NCBI GenBank assembly: GCA_038238115.1
Contig: JBBRYB010000057.1
Coordinates: forward strand, 1 to 17,359
DNA from: JBBRYB01 sp038238115
GTDB taxonomy: Bacteria > Actinomycetota > Actinomycetes > Propionibacteriales > Nocardioidaceae
Length of the DNA: 17,359 nt
Direction: 5' to 3'
Every line of letters starts with the position of its first letter. The first letter of the stretch is position 1. Made by a program: the position numbers and the translations under genes. This document shows positions 6,172 to 14,545 of the stretch, one piece after another. Under the pieces are notes generated by a model. The model ran no database searches. It had not been told where the DNA came from and worked only from the letters and a program-made list of their open reading frames with translations.

Positions 6172-7119
6172 ATGGGGGGCGCGAACAGGGCAGGGCTGAG
6201 GTGCGGGCAGTGGCGGTGGTGGCCCGGCAGGTCCACGACCGGCACGGCAACGCTACCCCGCTCGGGCTGCCCTGCCAGAGCGTCGGTGGCACCATGCGGC
6301 GCGCTCTCGACAGCCCGGCCCGCTGGCCGACCACGACCGGCCAGCGTCAAAGCCGCCGCCGTCGCCGTCGTGGCTTTGCTACTAGCGCCAACTGCTGGGC
6401 CTGCTGACGCCGCCGCGACCACCGGGTGTGTGCTGGCCTACGCCCACCGGGGCACCTACCGGGCATCCGGGCGCACCGAGAACACGATCCCCGCCTTCCG
6501 GGAAGCCGCCAGGTTTGGCGCCGGGATCGAAACCGACGCCCGAGTCACCAAAGACAACCGGATCGTGTTGATGCACGACCTAACCGTGCAGCGGACCACC
6601 AACGGAACCGGGGCGGTCGCGGACCTGACCCTGGCGCAGATCAAAGAGTTCCGGGGTGTCCACGGCGGCCGGGTCCCAACCCTGGGTGAAGCGTTCCGGG
6701 CGTTGCCGCGCAGCCAGTTCCTGGTCGAGGTGAAACAGGGCTCAACGTGGCCGGGGAGGGTGCTGGACCAGTTGGATCGGGCAGCGACCCGGCACGGGCA
6801 CGTCCTGTTCTACGGGTCCCCACGGGCCACGTTGCCCCGGGCGGAAGCGCACACCGCCCTGCCGGTGCTGTGGAAACACAACGCGCCCGCAACGGCCGGT
6901 GGCGTGGCGTCTGCTGGTGACGGGCTGGTGTCACGTGCCCTGTCGCGGGCCCGGATCGTCGGGTTGCATCATCGTGGCCTGCTCGCCGTCGCCAAGCACA
7001 ACCACAAGGGGGTGCGGGTGTGGTGGGCGCGCGTGAACTCCCGCCGGGCAGCGGGGACACCGAACGGGATCGTCACGAGTTACGCCGACGTGTACCACCG
7101 TTGGTGCACGCCCCGATGA
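6172..7119 (+). CDS. Secreted glycerophosphodiester phosphodiesterase
   Basis: The enzyme hydrolyses glycerophosphodiesters (deacylated phospholipid head groups) to glycerol 3-phosphate and an alcohol. GDPD catalytic motifs are all visible, numbered from the 6172 start: HRG at 92-94, TENT with E103, ETDAR with E120 and D122, LMHD with H135, and VEVK at 185-188. A hydrophobic segment at about 61-76 followed by PADAAA looks like a signal peptide with cleavage near 81, so it acts outside the membrane. The ATG at 6172 has GAGAGG 6 nt upstream but gives an unusually long, unstructured n-region of about 60 residues. A GTG at 6286 would give a normal signal peptide and may be the true start. Monocistronic; no obvious partner. 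Confidence 0.88.
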   Translation: MGGANRAGLRCGQWRWWPGRSTTGTATLPRSGCPARASVAPCGALSTARPAGRPRPASVKAAAVAVVALLLAPTAGPADAAATTGCVLAYAHRGTYRASGRTENTIPAFREAARFGAGIETDARVTKDNRIVLMHDLTVQRTTNGTGAVADLTLAQIKEFRGVHGGRVPTLGEAFRALPRSQFLVEVKQGSTWPGRVLDQLDRAATRHGHVLFYGSPRATLPRAEAHTALPVLWKHNAPATAGGVASAGDGLVSRALSRARIVGLHHRGLLAVAKHNHKGVRVWWARVNSRRAAGTPNGIVTSYADVYHRWCTPR

Positions 7120-7350
7120 ACGGGCAGGGGAACACCAAGTAGGCCCCGCAGTCATCCGATGTCCCCTGACCTCCAGCGAGGCGCGGGCTCCCGCGAAACG
7201 TCGTGGCCTTGCCCGCGCTGGCGGCACCATCGACTCGCGGCACGTCCGTACGTTCCTTCCGAAGAAACTCCTGACGTTGCGCGCGACCCAACCTCGCCCT
7301 TCGACGTGGGCCGGGCGTAGCATCCGGAGTGGACCGTCCGCATTTGCGCG

Positions 7351-7356
7351 TACGGT
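7351..7356 (+). promoter_or_regulatory. TACGGT -10 element of the leaderless VOC gene
   Basis: TACGGT ends 7 nt before the ATG at 7364, and no ribosome binding site lies between them. The transcript would therefore start at or next to the ATG. A weak TGGACC at 7330-7335 could be the -35. The preceding gap (7120-7350) holds no gene. Confidence 0.5.
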
Positions 7357-7363
7357 GCCTGGC

Positions 7364-7720
7364 ATGGCTATTGCACGCTTCCCAAGCATCGTCATCGACT
7401 GCCCCGATCCGGGCCCGCTGGCGACCTTCTACGGCGCGATGTTGGAGTGGAAGGTCGACATATCAGCAGATTGGGCTGAGGTCCGCGCGGAGTACGGCCA
7501 GTGCATCTCCTTCCAGCGGGTGGAGGCCTACACCCCGCCACGATGGCCGACCCAGGAGGTGCCCCAACAGATGCATCTCGACGTGATCGTCGACGACCTC
7601 GACACCGCTGAAGCTGCGGTGCTCGATCTTGGCGCGACCAGGCACGAGCACCAGCCAGGTGCGTCCTTCCGAGTGTTCCTCGACCCGGTGGGGCACCCCT
7701 TCTGCCTCTGCGTCGACTGA
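7364..7720 (+). CDS. VOC-family protein (glyoxalase-like domain)
   Basis: A 118-residue single-domain protein of the vicinal oxygen chelate superfamily, glyoxalase-6-like branch. It opens with IVIDCPDPGPLATFYGAML, the first beta-alpha-beta unit. It then has the central HLDVIVDDLDTAEAAVLDLG block and the closing FRVFLDPVGHPFCLC strand pair. The His of QMHLDV and the VGHPFC region lie where the fold places metal or substrate ligands. VOC proteins range from metal enzymes to drug-binding proteins, so the substrate cannot be named. The frame runs 29 codons upstream, but the ATG at 7364 is supported by family length and by the leaderless promoter. Confidence 0.88.
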   Translation: MAIARFPSIVIDCPDPGPLATFYGAMLEWKVDISADWAEVRAEYGQCISFQRVEAYTPPRWPTQEVPQQMHLDVIVDDLDTAEAAVLDLGATRHEHQPGASFRVFLDPVGHPFCLCVD

Positions 7721-7761
7721 CCCGGGCGGCTGATGCTCAGCTCGTCCAGCTGACGATTCTC

Positions 7762-8885
7762 CTACGGGCGTCCTGTCCGATTGCCAGTGGAGGCGGGGGC
7801 GCTGTCCTGACCGGACCGGCGGGAACGGCGGCTCTTGCCGGAGGGCAGGCGATCGCTTGCGGCGGGGAGGACGACCACGGCTGCGGTGATGGTGCCGAGC
7901 GCCAGTGCGGACAGCGACGTGGCCACGATGGCGAGCACAGCGAGGCCGGCGATGGCCGCGAGCCGAGTCCAGGGCACCGTCTGCCACACGGTCACCTTGA
8001 ACGCCGCGTGGCCGGCCAGGAACAGCGCCGTACCGCCGAGCACCAGCCACGCGGTCGAGGCGCTCGTGCGGTCGGTCGGTTCGGTGAGCACCCGTTCGTC
8101 GGCGGCGGCGATCACGATGATGCCGCCGACCATGATCGGGTGGATGAAGTGGTATGCGGAGCGACCGAGCCAGCCCGGGTCGGCCGAGCCCGCGACCCGC
8201 TCCGCCCCGGCCTCGGCGCTACGGTCGAAGTAGACCCACCACAGCGCGACCACCCCGGCGAAGGCGGCGACGAACGCCCCTGCTTGAGCTGCGGTGACGC
8301 TCGGCAGTCCGGACAACGTGCCGCCGATGACGACGACCGACTCTCCGAGCGCGATGAGGACGAAGGCCTGACAGCGCTCGGCGATGTGGCTGCCGGAGAT
8401 GGTCCAGTCGGTAGTGGAGGACCGGCCGAGCCCGGGGGTGTAGAAGCCGACGGCGCCGCTGAGCAGGCACCAGGCGAGGATCCGCTGGAAGTTGCGCTGC
8501 AGCCGGTCACCGGCCAGCCCCGCCACGGCGAAGACGCTGCGCCCGACCTGCATCGCGGCGTACGCCGCGCCGACCCACAGTCCCCGGTTGCCGAACGCGT
8601 CCGGGAGCCCAGCGGACATCACCAGGCTGACGAGCATCAACACCACCAGCATCAACCGGACCGGGATCCGCTGCGGGTCGAGCCAGTTCGTCACCCAGGT
8701 GGTATAGATCCACCCCAGCCAGACCATCGCCAGCAGCAACAGCGTCTGCAGCGCGCCGGGGACCGTCGGTGATGGGACAACTGGGTGACCGCGAAGACAT
8801 AGACGAGGTCGAAGACGAGCTCGATGTTGGTGACCCGGCCGTTCGTGTCACCACGCCGGAGCAGGTTCGCCGTCAGCGCCACCAT
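7762..8885 (-). pseudogene. ltrA-type membrane protein gene, frameshifted
   Basis: Together the two frames encode a normal LtrA (low temperature requirement A, PF06772) protein of about 370 residues with many membrane helices. The N-terminal piece (start at 8885, or GTG at 8882, with AGGAGG just upstream) holds the signature NIELVFDLVYVFAVTQLSH. At about 8770 the reading continues one frame over as VPGALQTLLLLAMVWLGWIY and stays intact to the end, including GESVVVIGGTLSG. A single-base deletion between the His codons and the GACGGTC stretch accounts for the break. As it stands the protein stops making sense after about 38 residues. It is either a recent pseudogene or a single-base assembly error. 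The function of LtrA proteins is poorly known. Confidence 0.8.
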
Positions 8886-9316
8886 CAACCTCCTCTGCCG
8901 GCTCACTTCGGTGAGCTGCTCAGGACCACTGGAAAAGCGGAGGCCCCGCTCGCGTCGGAACAACGCATGCATCGTGCCACTAGCCGAATCGCTACCAGGG
9001 CTTACGTCCTCCCACACCCCGAGCTCGTCCCCGAGCCCGCTGACCCTTCGGCCACTGGGACCGCTCAGAGCGGGTTCTCGCCGACGGCCATGATGGTCCC
9101 AGGACCTCTGCCGTCTTCCATGGCATCCAACTCGCTGAGGGCTTCCGAGTTCTGGACGTCCTGGCACGGTGATCGGATGCCGTGCGGTAATGCCTCTCGC
9201 ATGAGCGGTGGTCGCTCTAGCGCCCGCAAGCGACCAAGTTCAAAGACCGTGGATCTGCATCGTGTTCTTGGCCGTTGGACGTCCGCCAGGCATCGAACCA
9301 TGATCTGAGGCGGCGG
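8886..9316. other. No recognisable gene between ltrA and the isomerase remnant
   Basis: About 430 bp. Both strands have open frames of 60-80 codons or longer, such as the minus-strand frame 9065-9301, but none carries a domain I recognise and none has a good ribosome binding site. Given the decay on both sides it may hold further gene debris. Confidence 0.3.
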
Positions 9317-9815
9317 CTACAAGAGTGTGAACCCAGCCGGCAGCGCACCGCGGCCGGTGGCCGCCATGAGCAGCGGCCCGCTCTTGACAGCACTCGCTGC
9401 AAGCTCCCCAAGCAGCTTCCAGGTCACCGCCCCGGCGGCGGGCACGTCCACCACCTGGCGCAACCCGACCCCGAGGTCGCAGGTATGCACGGTGAGCTCG
9501 AAGGTACGCGTCGGCAGATAGTCGCGCAGCCGCATACTGCCGACCGGAGTATGCATGACAGCGTCCCCATCGACGCCGCGCACCATGGTGAGCACCCGAT
9601 CAGCAGTCTCTGAGAGCGCCGCTGCCGGGTCGGGCCCCCAACGCAGCTCCAGCGTCCCGGCCGCGCTGGGCCACAGCTGCCGGCTTGCCGAGGGAGGCGT
9701 GAACGGCAGTGAAGTAGTCAACGGGTGACGATAGCTCCACCGCCGGGACCTGCTCGCTCAGGTAGGACTCGACCGTGAGCAGCGACCGGCTCGGATGCCC
9801 CACGAGATCGCGGAC
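9317..9815 (-). pseudogene. Mycothiol-dependent maleylpyruvate-isomerase-family remnant
   Basis: The 3' part of a gene of the maleylpyruvate isomerase family, which in actinobacteria uses mycothiol. The recognisable sequence begins at VRDLVGHPSRSLLTVESYL and runs to DYFTAVHASLGKPAAVAQRG. It then shifts frame at a C5 run (9635-9639; G5 on the coding strand) to DPAAALSETADRVLTMV, VGSMRLRDYLPTRTFELTVH and the C-terminal GRGALPAGFTLL. One extra G explains the shift. The N-terminal DinB-like helices that should precede the first motif are missing and replaced by methyltransferase sequence. It cannot make an active enzyme. Confidence 0.7.
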
Positions 9816-10092
9816 GTCGCCATGGAGCCAACGCACACGCTCGGCGCCTGGCTTGGCTCGCGCGACGTCGAGCCAGCCACCCGCCGGGTCGACGCCGGTC
9901 ACCTCGAGGCCGCCGGCGGCGAGGAGGAGTGTGCGAAAGTGCCTATCCCGCAGCCGACGTCCAGCACGTGGCGGGCGCCGAGGTCGTCGGCGATGGCGGC
10001 ATACACCTCAAGGTCGCTGCGGTCGGGATCACGCGTCATAGATCGCGGTCAGCCGCGGGTGCTTGAACAGGTCGTCAGCCGCCGACCCACCT
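9812..10092 (-). pseudogene. Class I SAM-methyltransferase 5' fragment, fused and frameshifted
   Basis: The 5' part of a small class I methyltransferase: DLFKHPRLTAIYDA, then DPDRSDLEVYAAIADDLGARHVLDVGCGIGTF (SAM-binding motif I in GCGIGTF), then LLLAAGGLEVTGVDPAGGWLDVARAKPGAERVRWLHGD when read across frames. Two frameshifts break it: one at about 10032 (between YDA and DPD) and one at about 9935 (after GTF). At about 9812 it runs straight into the isomerase-family remnant (HGD joined to VRDLVGH). The C-terminal half of the methyltransferase is missing. No convincing start codon is present. Confidence 0.65.
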
Positions 10093-10265
10093 TGAGCCGG
10101 GTCACGGGTTGGGTGCTCAGCGTGAACCTCTGCCGTGCTCTTGCGACCCCGGTCCGGGAAGGCATACGCTCCTGCGCATCGGGGGGCGCGCAAACGATTT
10201 GCGTTACCCGCCGACCCGGAACTGACCCCCTCGTCGCCGCGCCGACGAGCGAAGGAGCCACTGGC

Positions 10266-11477
10266 ATGGGCGATGAGCTTGCCATTGCACGGCGTTCGGT
10301 GCTGCTGGGCGCGGCTGGTGCCGCCGCGACCGGCGTGGTGGGCGCCCTGCCCGCGGATGCCGCACAGTCGAGTGTCGCGAACGACGAGGTCGCGTTGTGG
10401 CGGACGGCGTTTCGCCGGGGCATCCTGTTCGGGTCGTCCACAGCCACCTGGCAGCTGTCGGACAAGAACTACGCGCGCCTCTTCGGCCACGAAGCGGCGA
10501 TCTTGTTTACCCAGGACGACCTGTTGTGGTACCGGCTCAAGCCGACTCCGGCCTCCAAGCTCGACTTCACCTTCGGCGACCAGATCATCGACTTCGCCGA
10601 GCGCCACCACCAGCTGGTCTTCGGTGCCCACCTCGTCTGGGACGAGGGCTTCGGGGACGGGTGGACGGACGACGACCTTTGGGGGCTGGACCAGAAGTCT
10701 GCGCGCCGCCTCCTGTACGGCACGGTCAAACGCGTCGTGCGGCACTACCGCGGACGAGTCGCGGCGTGGAGCGTGGCCAACGAGGTCACCGACCCCAAAG
10801 GCAAGCAGGGACTGCGTACGAACGTGCCGTGGTACAACACGATCGGACCGGGCTACGTCGCACGCGCCTTCCACATCGCGCACGAGGAGGACCGCAACGC
10901 CCTGCTCGTGATCAACGAGTTCGGCTTCGAGACCGTCAACCAGTACGGCGACCAGCCCGCGGACAGGCAGCGCGCCACGCTTCAGGTCATCGACCGGCTG
11001 CTCAACGAGGGCGTGCCGGTGCACGCCCTGGGCATCCAGGCGCACCTGCAGGCAGACCATTTCGCCGACCGGTTCCACCCTCGCGCGTACCGCCGGTTCC
11101 TTGCGGAGGTCGCTGACCGGGGTCTGAAGATCCTGATCACCGAGCTGGACGTTCTCGACGACGGGCTGCCCGCCAACGCCACCACCCGCGACCGCATGGT
11201 GGCCGAGACCTACCAGCGCTACCTCGACGTCGCAGTCGACGAGCCGGCGGTCGCCGCCGTGATGGCGTTCGGTCTCTCCGACCGCTACACCTGGCTTCAG
11301 GAGGACTATCCGCGCGAGGATGGGGCTCCCCGCCGCGCGCTTGCCTACAACCAGAAGCTTCAGCCCAAGCGCGCCAGGAACGCGATCAGTCACAGCCTGC
11401 GCCATGACGTGCGCCGCTGGCCCACCTGGAACACCCCACGGCACGTCAGCGCCAGGCTGCTGGAGCCCCGCCGCTAG
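10266..11477 (+). CDS. Tat-exported GH10 endo-beta-1,4-xylanase
   Basis: A 403-residue glycoside hydrolase family 10 protein that cleaves beta-1,4-xylan outside the cell. Residues 1-33 are a Tat signal: ARRSVLLGAAGAAATG with the twin arginine at 9-10 and cleavage after ADAA. The catalytic domain fills about 42-365. Key sites are the GAHLVW strand (H122), the acid/base E173 in SVANEVTD (usually WDVVNEA), the nucleophile E293 in ITELDV, and DRYTWL at 339-344. There is no carbohydrate-binding module. AAGGAG lies 8 nt before the ATG at 10266. The frame is open far upstream, but that part is a shadow over the methyltransferase remnant. The MFS gene follows 239 bp later on the same strand and may share its role. 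Confidence 0.93.
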   Translation: MGDELAIARRSVLLGAAGAAATGVVGALPADAAQSSVANDEVALWRTAFRRGILFGSSTATWQLSDKNYARLFGHEAAILFTQDDLLWYRLKPTPASKLDFTFGDQIIDFAERHHQLVFGAHLVWDEGFGDGWTDDDLWGLDQKSARRLLYGTVKRVVRHYRGRVAAWSVANEVTDPKGKQGLRTNVPWYNTIGPGYVARAFHIAHEEDRNALLVINEFGFETVNQYGDQPADRQRATLQVIDRLLNEGVPVHALGIQAHLQADHFADRFHPRAYRRFLAEVADRGLKILITELDVLDDGLPANATTRDRMVAETYQRYLDVAVDEPAVAAVMAFGLSDRYTWLQEDYPREDGAPRRALAYNQKLQPKRARNAISHSLRHDVRRWPTWNTPRHVSARLLEPRR

Positions 11478-11607
11478 CCGACCGCACTCCTGTCGAGTCG
11501 AGCAGCGCCTGAGGAGAGCGGTGCGCCCGCCGGCAGGCAGGACAGGGTGCCGACACGCGATTCGGCTCGGCGCCCAAGAAAAAAATGGCCCGGTGAGAAC
11601 CGTAGAG

Positions 11608-11638
11608 TTGACGCGGCCGGTGTGACAGAGTGGCCGCG
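11608..11638 (+). promoter_or_regulatory. Inverted repeat and -35-like site before the MFS gene
   Basis: TTGACG at 11608-11613 overlaps the left arm of a perfect 7-bp inverted repeat: CGCGGCC at 11612-11618 and GGCCGCG at 11632-11638, 13 bp apart. The arm centres are 20 bp apart, close to two helical turns, which suits a dimeric repressor. It lies about 80 bp before the transporter ATG. No clear -10 is visible, so the promoter call is weak and the operator role is inferred. Confidence 0.35.
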
Positions 11639-11716
11639 CCAAGCCTTCGCGACGCCCAGAGCCTCGTCCGGCGGGCACCAGGAAGTCTTTCGCACCGAGA
11701 CTTGAGGGGTGACGCG

Positions 11717-13096
11717 ATGAGCGCACAAGACGCGTCTGACAGCCCGGAGGACAAGTCGGACAGCTCCGACAGCGGGGACAGCAACAAAGGTTTCCTGTTC
11801 AGGATCACCACCGCCACCGCGTTCGGTGAGGGCCTCGACGGCTACGACCTCGGCGTCATCAGTGTGGTACTGCCGCTCATCACCAAGGAGTTCGGCCTCA
11901 ACTCGGTGCAGGTAGGTCTCATCGGAGCTTCCACGCTGACCGGCATCTTCTTCGGCGGGCCGGCCTTCGGCTACCTGACCGACCGCTTCGGACGCCGCAA
12001 GATCTTCCTCTTCGACCTGATCGCCTTTGTCGTCCTCGGAGCGCTGCAAGGTGTCGTCACCAACAACCTTCAGCTGCTGATCCTGCGGCTGCTCCTCGGG
12101 TTTGCCATCGGCGCCGAGTATGCCATCGGACAAACGATGCTCGCCGAGTTCGTTCCCAGCAGGGGGCGCGGATACCGGTTGTCCAGCCTGCAGGCCTGCT
12201 GGTACGCCGGCTTCCTCATCTCGGTCATCATCTCGTACGTCTTGATCGCCGCCGGAGTCGACTGGCGGGTGATCCTCGCCACCAGCGCCGTGCCCGGCCT
12301 GGCCACGCTGGCTCTTCGACATGGTCTTCCGGAGTCGCCTCGCTGGCTGCTGAGCAAGGGCCGAGACGACGAGGCGCGCGAGATCGTCACTAGGTACCTC
12401 GGCGAGACCTATTTCGACGACGAGGACCTGGGCGAGGAGTCGACTGACAAGGCGAGCTTCAAGGATCTGTTCGCGCCCAAGCTGAGGACGCGCACCGCTT
12501 TCGCCTGCATCTTCTACACCTGCCTGGTGGCGCCGTACTTCGCGATCTTCACGTTCGCGCCACAGGTGTTCAAGGCGCTCGGCGTGACCGACCCTCGCGG
12601 CAGTGTGATCGGCTCGAACGCCGTCGCGGTCCTCGGTGCGATCGCGGGGACCTTGGTCATCGAGCGGGTGGGGCGCCGGCCCTTGCTGCTCACGTCGTTC
12701 TGGGTCATGGTCGTCACGCTCGGCTTGATCGGGGGTTGGGGGGCCGCGCCGTCGCTCATCCTCATCGTCTGCTTCGTGTCGTTCGCCTTCTTCAACGCGA
12801 TCTCCGGCCTACTGACCGGGGTCTATCCCGCGGAGATCTTTCCCTCAGAACTGCGCGGCAGCGGAGTCGGGTTCGCCTCGGCGGTCAGCCGTGTGGGGGC
12901 GGCCGGCGGAACGTTCCTGCTGCCTGTCGGGATCGAGCATTGGGGCATCGGCCCGAGCGTCTTGGTCGGGGCGGCGATCTGCGTCGCCGGTCTCGTCGCC
13001 ACCTATCTGTGGGCGCCGGAGACGACCAACCTGTCGCTGACCAAGTCCAAGAGCGCGAAGGCCCCGCGAGGTAAGGTCGCCAAGGTCTCTACCTGA
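11717..13096 (+). CDS. MFS transporter, sugar-porter-like
   Basis: A 459-residue transporter of the major facilitator superfamily with about 12 membrane helices. The N-terminal 24 residues are an acidic Ser/Asp-rich cytoplasmic tail. Helix 1 holds GEGLDGYDLGVI (about 37-48). The helix 2-3 loop has the MFS signature GYLTDRFGRRK (85-95). The mid-loop has PESPRWLLSKGR (205-216), the sugar-porter hallmark, and the second half has ERVGRRPLLL. The substrate is probably a sugar, cyclitol or organic acid; the neighbouring xylanase makes a pentose or xylo-sugar attractive but unproven. The start at 11717 has GAGGGG 7 nt upstream. The gene ends inside the 3' end of the opposing glycosyltransferase gene. 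Confidence 0.92.
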   Translation: MSAQDASDSPEDKSDSSDSGDSNKGFLFRITTATAFGEGLDGYDLGVISVVLPLITKEFGLNSVQVGLIGASTLTGIFFGGPAFGYLTDRFGRRKIFLFDLIAFVVLGALQGVVTNNLQLLILRLLLGFAIGAEYAIGQTMLAEFVPSRGRGYRLSSLQACWYAGFLISVIISYVLIAAGVDWRVILATSAVPGLATLALRHGLPESPRWLLSKGRDDEAREIVTRYLGETYFDDEDLGEESTDKASFKDLFAPKLRTRTAFACIFYTCLVAPYFAIFTFAPQVFKALGVTDPRGSVIGSNAVAVLGAIAGTLVIERVGRRPLLLTSFWVMVVTLGLIGGWGAAPSLILIVCFVSFAFFNAISGLLTGVYPAEIFPSELRGSGVGFASAVSRVGAAGGTFLLPVGIEHWGIGPSVLVGAAICVAGLVATYLWAPETTNLSLTKSKSAKAPRGKVAKVST

Positions 13097-14402
13097 CACC
13101 ACCGTTGCCCGAGACCGGTCGAGCCCTCCACCGCCCCGCCTTGCGTCGACGCTTCGTCCGAGTTGTCACCGACACCCACACGGAGTGCAGCAGCCGGCGC
13201 ATCTCGGGTCTCTTGCGCGCGGGGCCACCCCCTCGACCACGCTGTTCGACGCAGCTGTCGATCAGGCCCCGCCAGTGCGCACCGACGTGCCTGATGTCAT
13301 ACGTCTGTGCGTCGCGTTGAGCCACCTCGCGCATCTCGGTCCGCTTGTCGTCATCGGTGATGATCTTGGCCAACGCCTCGCCGAACCCGACCAGGTCACC
13401 GTCAGGCACGAGGTAGCCGTTCTCTCCGTTGCGAACCAGCTCTCGCGGTCCGCGCGGGCAGTCGAACGCCACGATGGGCAGGCCCTGGCCGAGCGCCTCG
13501 ATGCCGACCATCGGTAGCCCCTCGAAACGCGAGCTGAGCACGAACACCGACGCGTCAGCCATCGCCTCCGGCAGCTGTGCCGTCCAACCCTTGAGCGCGA
13601 TCCGGTCGGTCAGACCGCGTTCGTCGATCATCTGCTGGAGCATGGGCCGATCCACCCCCTCGCCGTAGATGTCGACGTTCCAGTCCGGGTGGGCCAGCGC
13701 GACCGGTTCATAGGCCTCGATCAACCGGTCGAATCCCTTCTGCACGTCAAGTCGACCGGCCCCGATGACGATCTTCGAGCGGTTGCCGTCGACGGCTGCG
13801 GTGACGGGCCACGGCAAGGCGTTGGGAATGCATCGCAGCTGCGGTGCGGCCGCACCCAGGAACTTGGCGAAGTCGCGGTGGTCCCGCTGCGTGAGTAGGA
13901 CCAGCGCGTCCAGTCCCGTGACGGAGCGGCTCATGCTCCGGCGCAGCCGCTTGCGCCGCGTGTCGTAGTTCATGTGCTCCTGGCCGATCACCACGAGTTC
14001 GGACGGGGCCCGCTCGGCCGCGATGATGTGGAACGACGGGCGAGTGGTAATGAGGACGCCGGACGTCATCGTGCGCAGTTTGCGGATGAGGAGGAGGTCT
14101 GTGAGCACCGAGCAGTTGTCGTAAAGGTCGTCGGCCCGGTGCATCAGAACGCTCGGGATGCTGGCCAGCACGCGTGCGAGTCCTCGCTTCGACTCCCGTG
14201 CCGCCGCCGTGCCCTCACGCCGGTCCTCGAGGTACGTCATCCGCACCCCCTCGGGGGCGGGGTACGACGGCTCGTCGCGCCGGCGGAAGAGGCTGACCAC
14301 CTCGACGTCATACCCGTCGCAGAGATGGCCGGCGAGGGTCAAGACGCTGCGCGCCACACCACCCGGCGCGTCCGCGCTGCGCAGTAGGAACCGAACCGGC
14401 AC
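13089..14402 (-). CDS. GT4-family glycosyltransferase
   Basis: A 437-residue retaining glycosyltransferase of the GT-B fold. From the GTG at 14402: an N-terminal Gly-rich loop DAPGGVARSVLTLAG (11-25), a central FHIIAAERAPSELVVIGQEH acceptor region, the nucleotide-binding IVIGAGRLDVQKGFDRLIEA (211-230), and the EX7E motif with E294 and E302 in SRFEGLPMVGIEALGQGLP. The last 30 residues are very basic, which suggests contact with the membrane surface. Such enzymes build cell-wall glycans, teichoic-acid sugars or glycolipids; donor and acceptor are unknown. The start is uncertain: an ATG at 14422 with GGAG 9 nt upstream is out of frame by one base. The gene overlaps the MFS gene tail-to-tail by 8 bp. 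Confidence 0.9.
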   Translation of the reverse strand: MPVRFLLRSADAPGGVARSVLTLAGHLCDGYDVEVVSLFRRRDEPSYPAPEGVRMTYLEDRREGTAAARESKRGLARVLASIPSVLMHRADDLYDNCSVLTDLLLIRKLRTMTSGVLITTRPSFHIIAAERAPSELVVIGQEHMNYDTRRKRLRRSMSRSVTGLDALVLLTQRDHRDFAKFLGAAAPQLRCIPNALPWPVTAAVDGNRSKIVIGAGRLDVQKGFDRLIEAYEPVALAHPDWNVDIYGEGVDRPMLQQMIDERGLTDRIALKGWTAQLPEAMADASVFVLSSRFEGLPMVGIEALGQGLPIVAFDCPRGPRELVRNGENGYLVPDGDLVGFGEALAKIITDDDKRTEMREVAQRDAQTYDIRHVGAHWRGLIDSCVEQRGRGGGPARKRPEMRRLLHSVWVSVTTRTKRRRKAGRWRARPVSGNGGVR

Positions 14403-14545
14403 CGCCCCGCCGGCCTGGTCATGGTGACATTCTCCGAGTTCAGGCAAGTCGGGATCGTACCCCACGGGTCGGCGCCCGCGCCGTCGGCGAGAACCTGTTC
14501 CGCCCGGGTCATCGGACCAGAGGCTGACGCGACGGCACGTCTCGC

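Noticed and set aside
8008..8772. A 254-codon plus-strand frame rich in Asp, Gly and Gln
   Set aside because: Antisense to the continuous membrane domain of LtrA, which has clear family character.
9065..9301. A 78-codon minus-strand frame between ltrA and the isomerase remnant
   Set aside because: Composition is not absurd, but I recognise no family and see no ribosome binding site; not enough to call a gene.
10029..11726. A 565-codon open frame on the minus strand
   Set aside because: It lies antisense to the well-supported GH10 xylanase, has shadow-type composition (runs of V, L, R, G) and no domain. Only its last ~20 codons are real, as the start of the methyltransferase remnant.
11474..12322. 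A 282-codon minus-strand frame rich in Asp, Glu and Gln
   Set aside because: Antisense shadow of the MFS transporter; no ribosome binding site and no recognisable motif.
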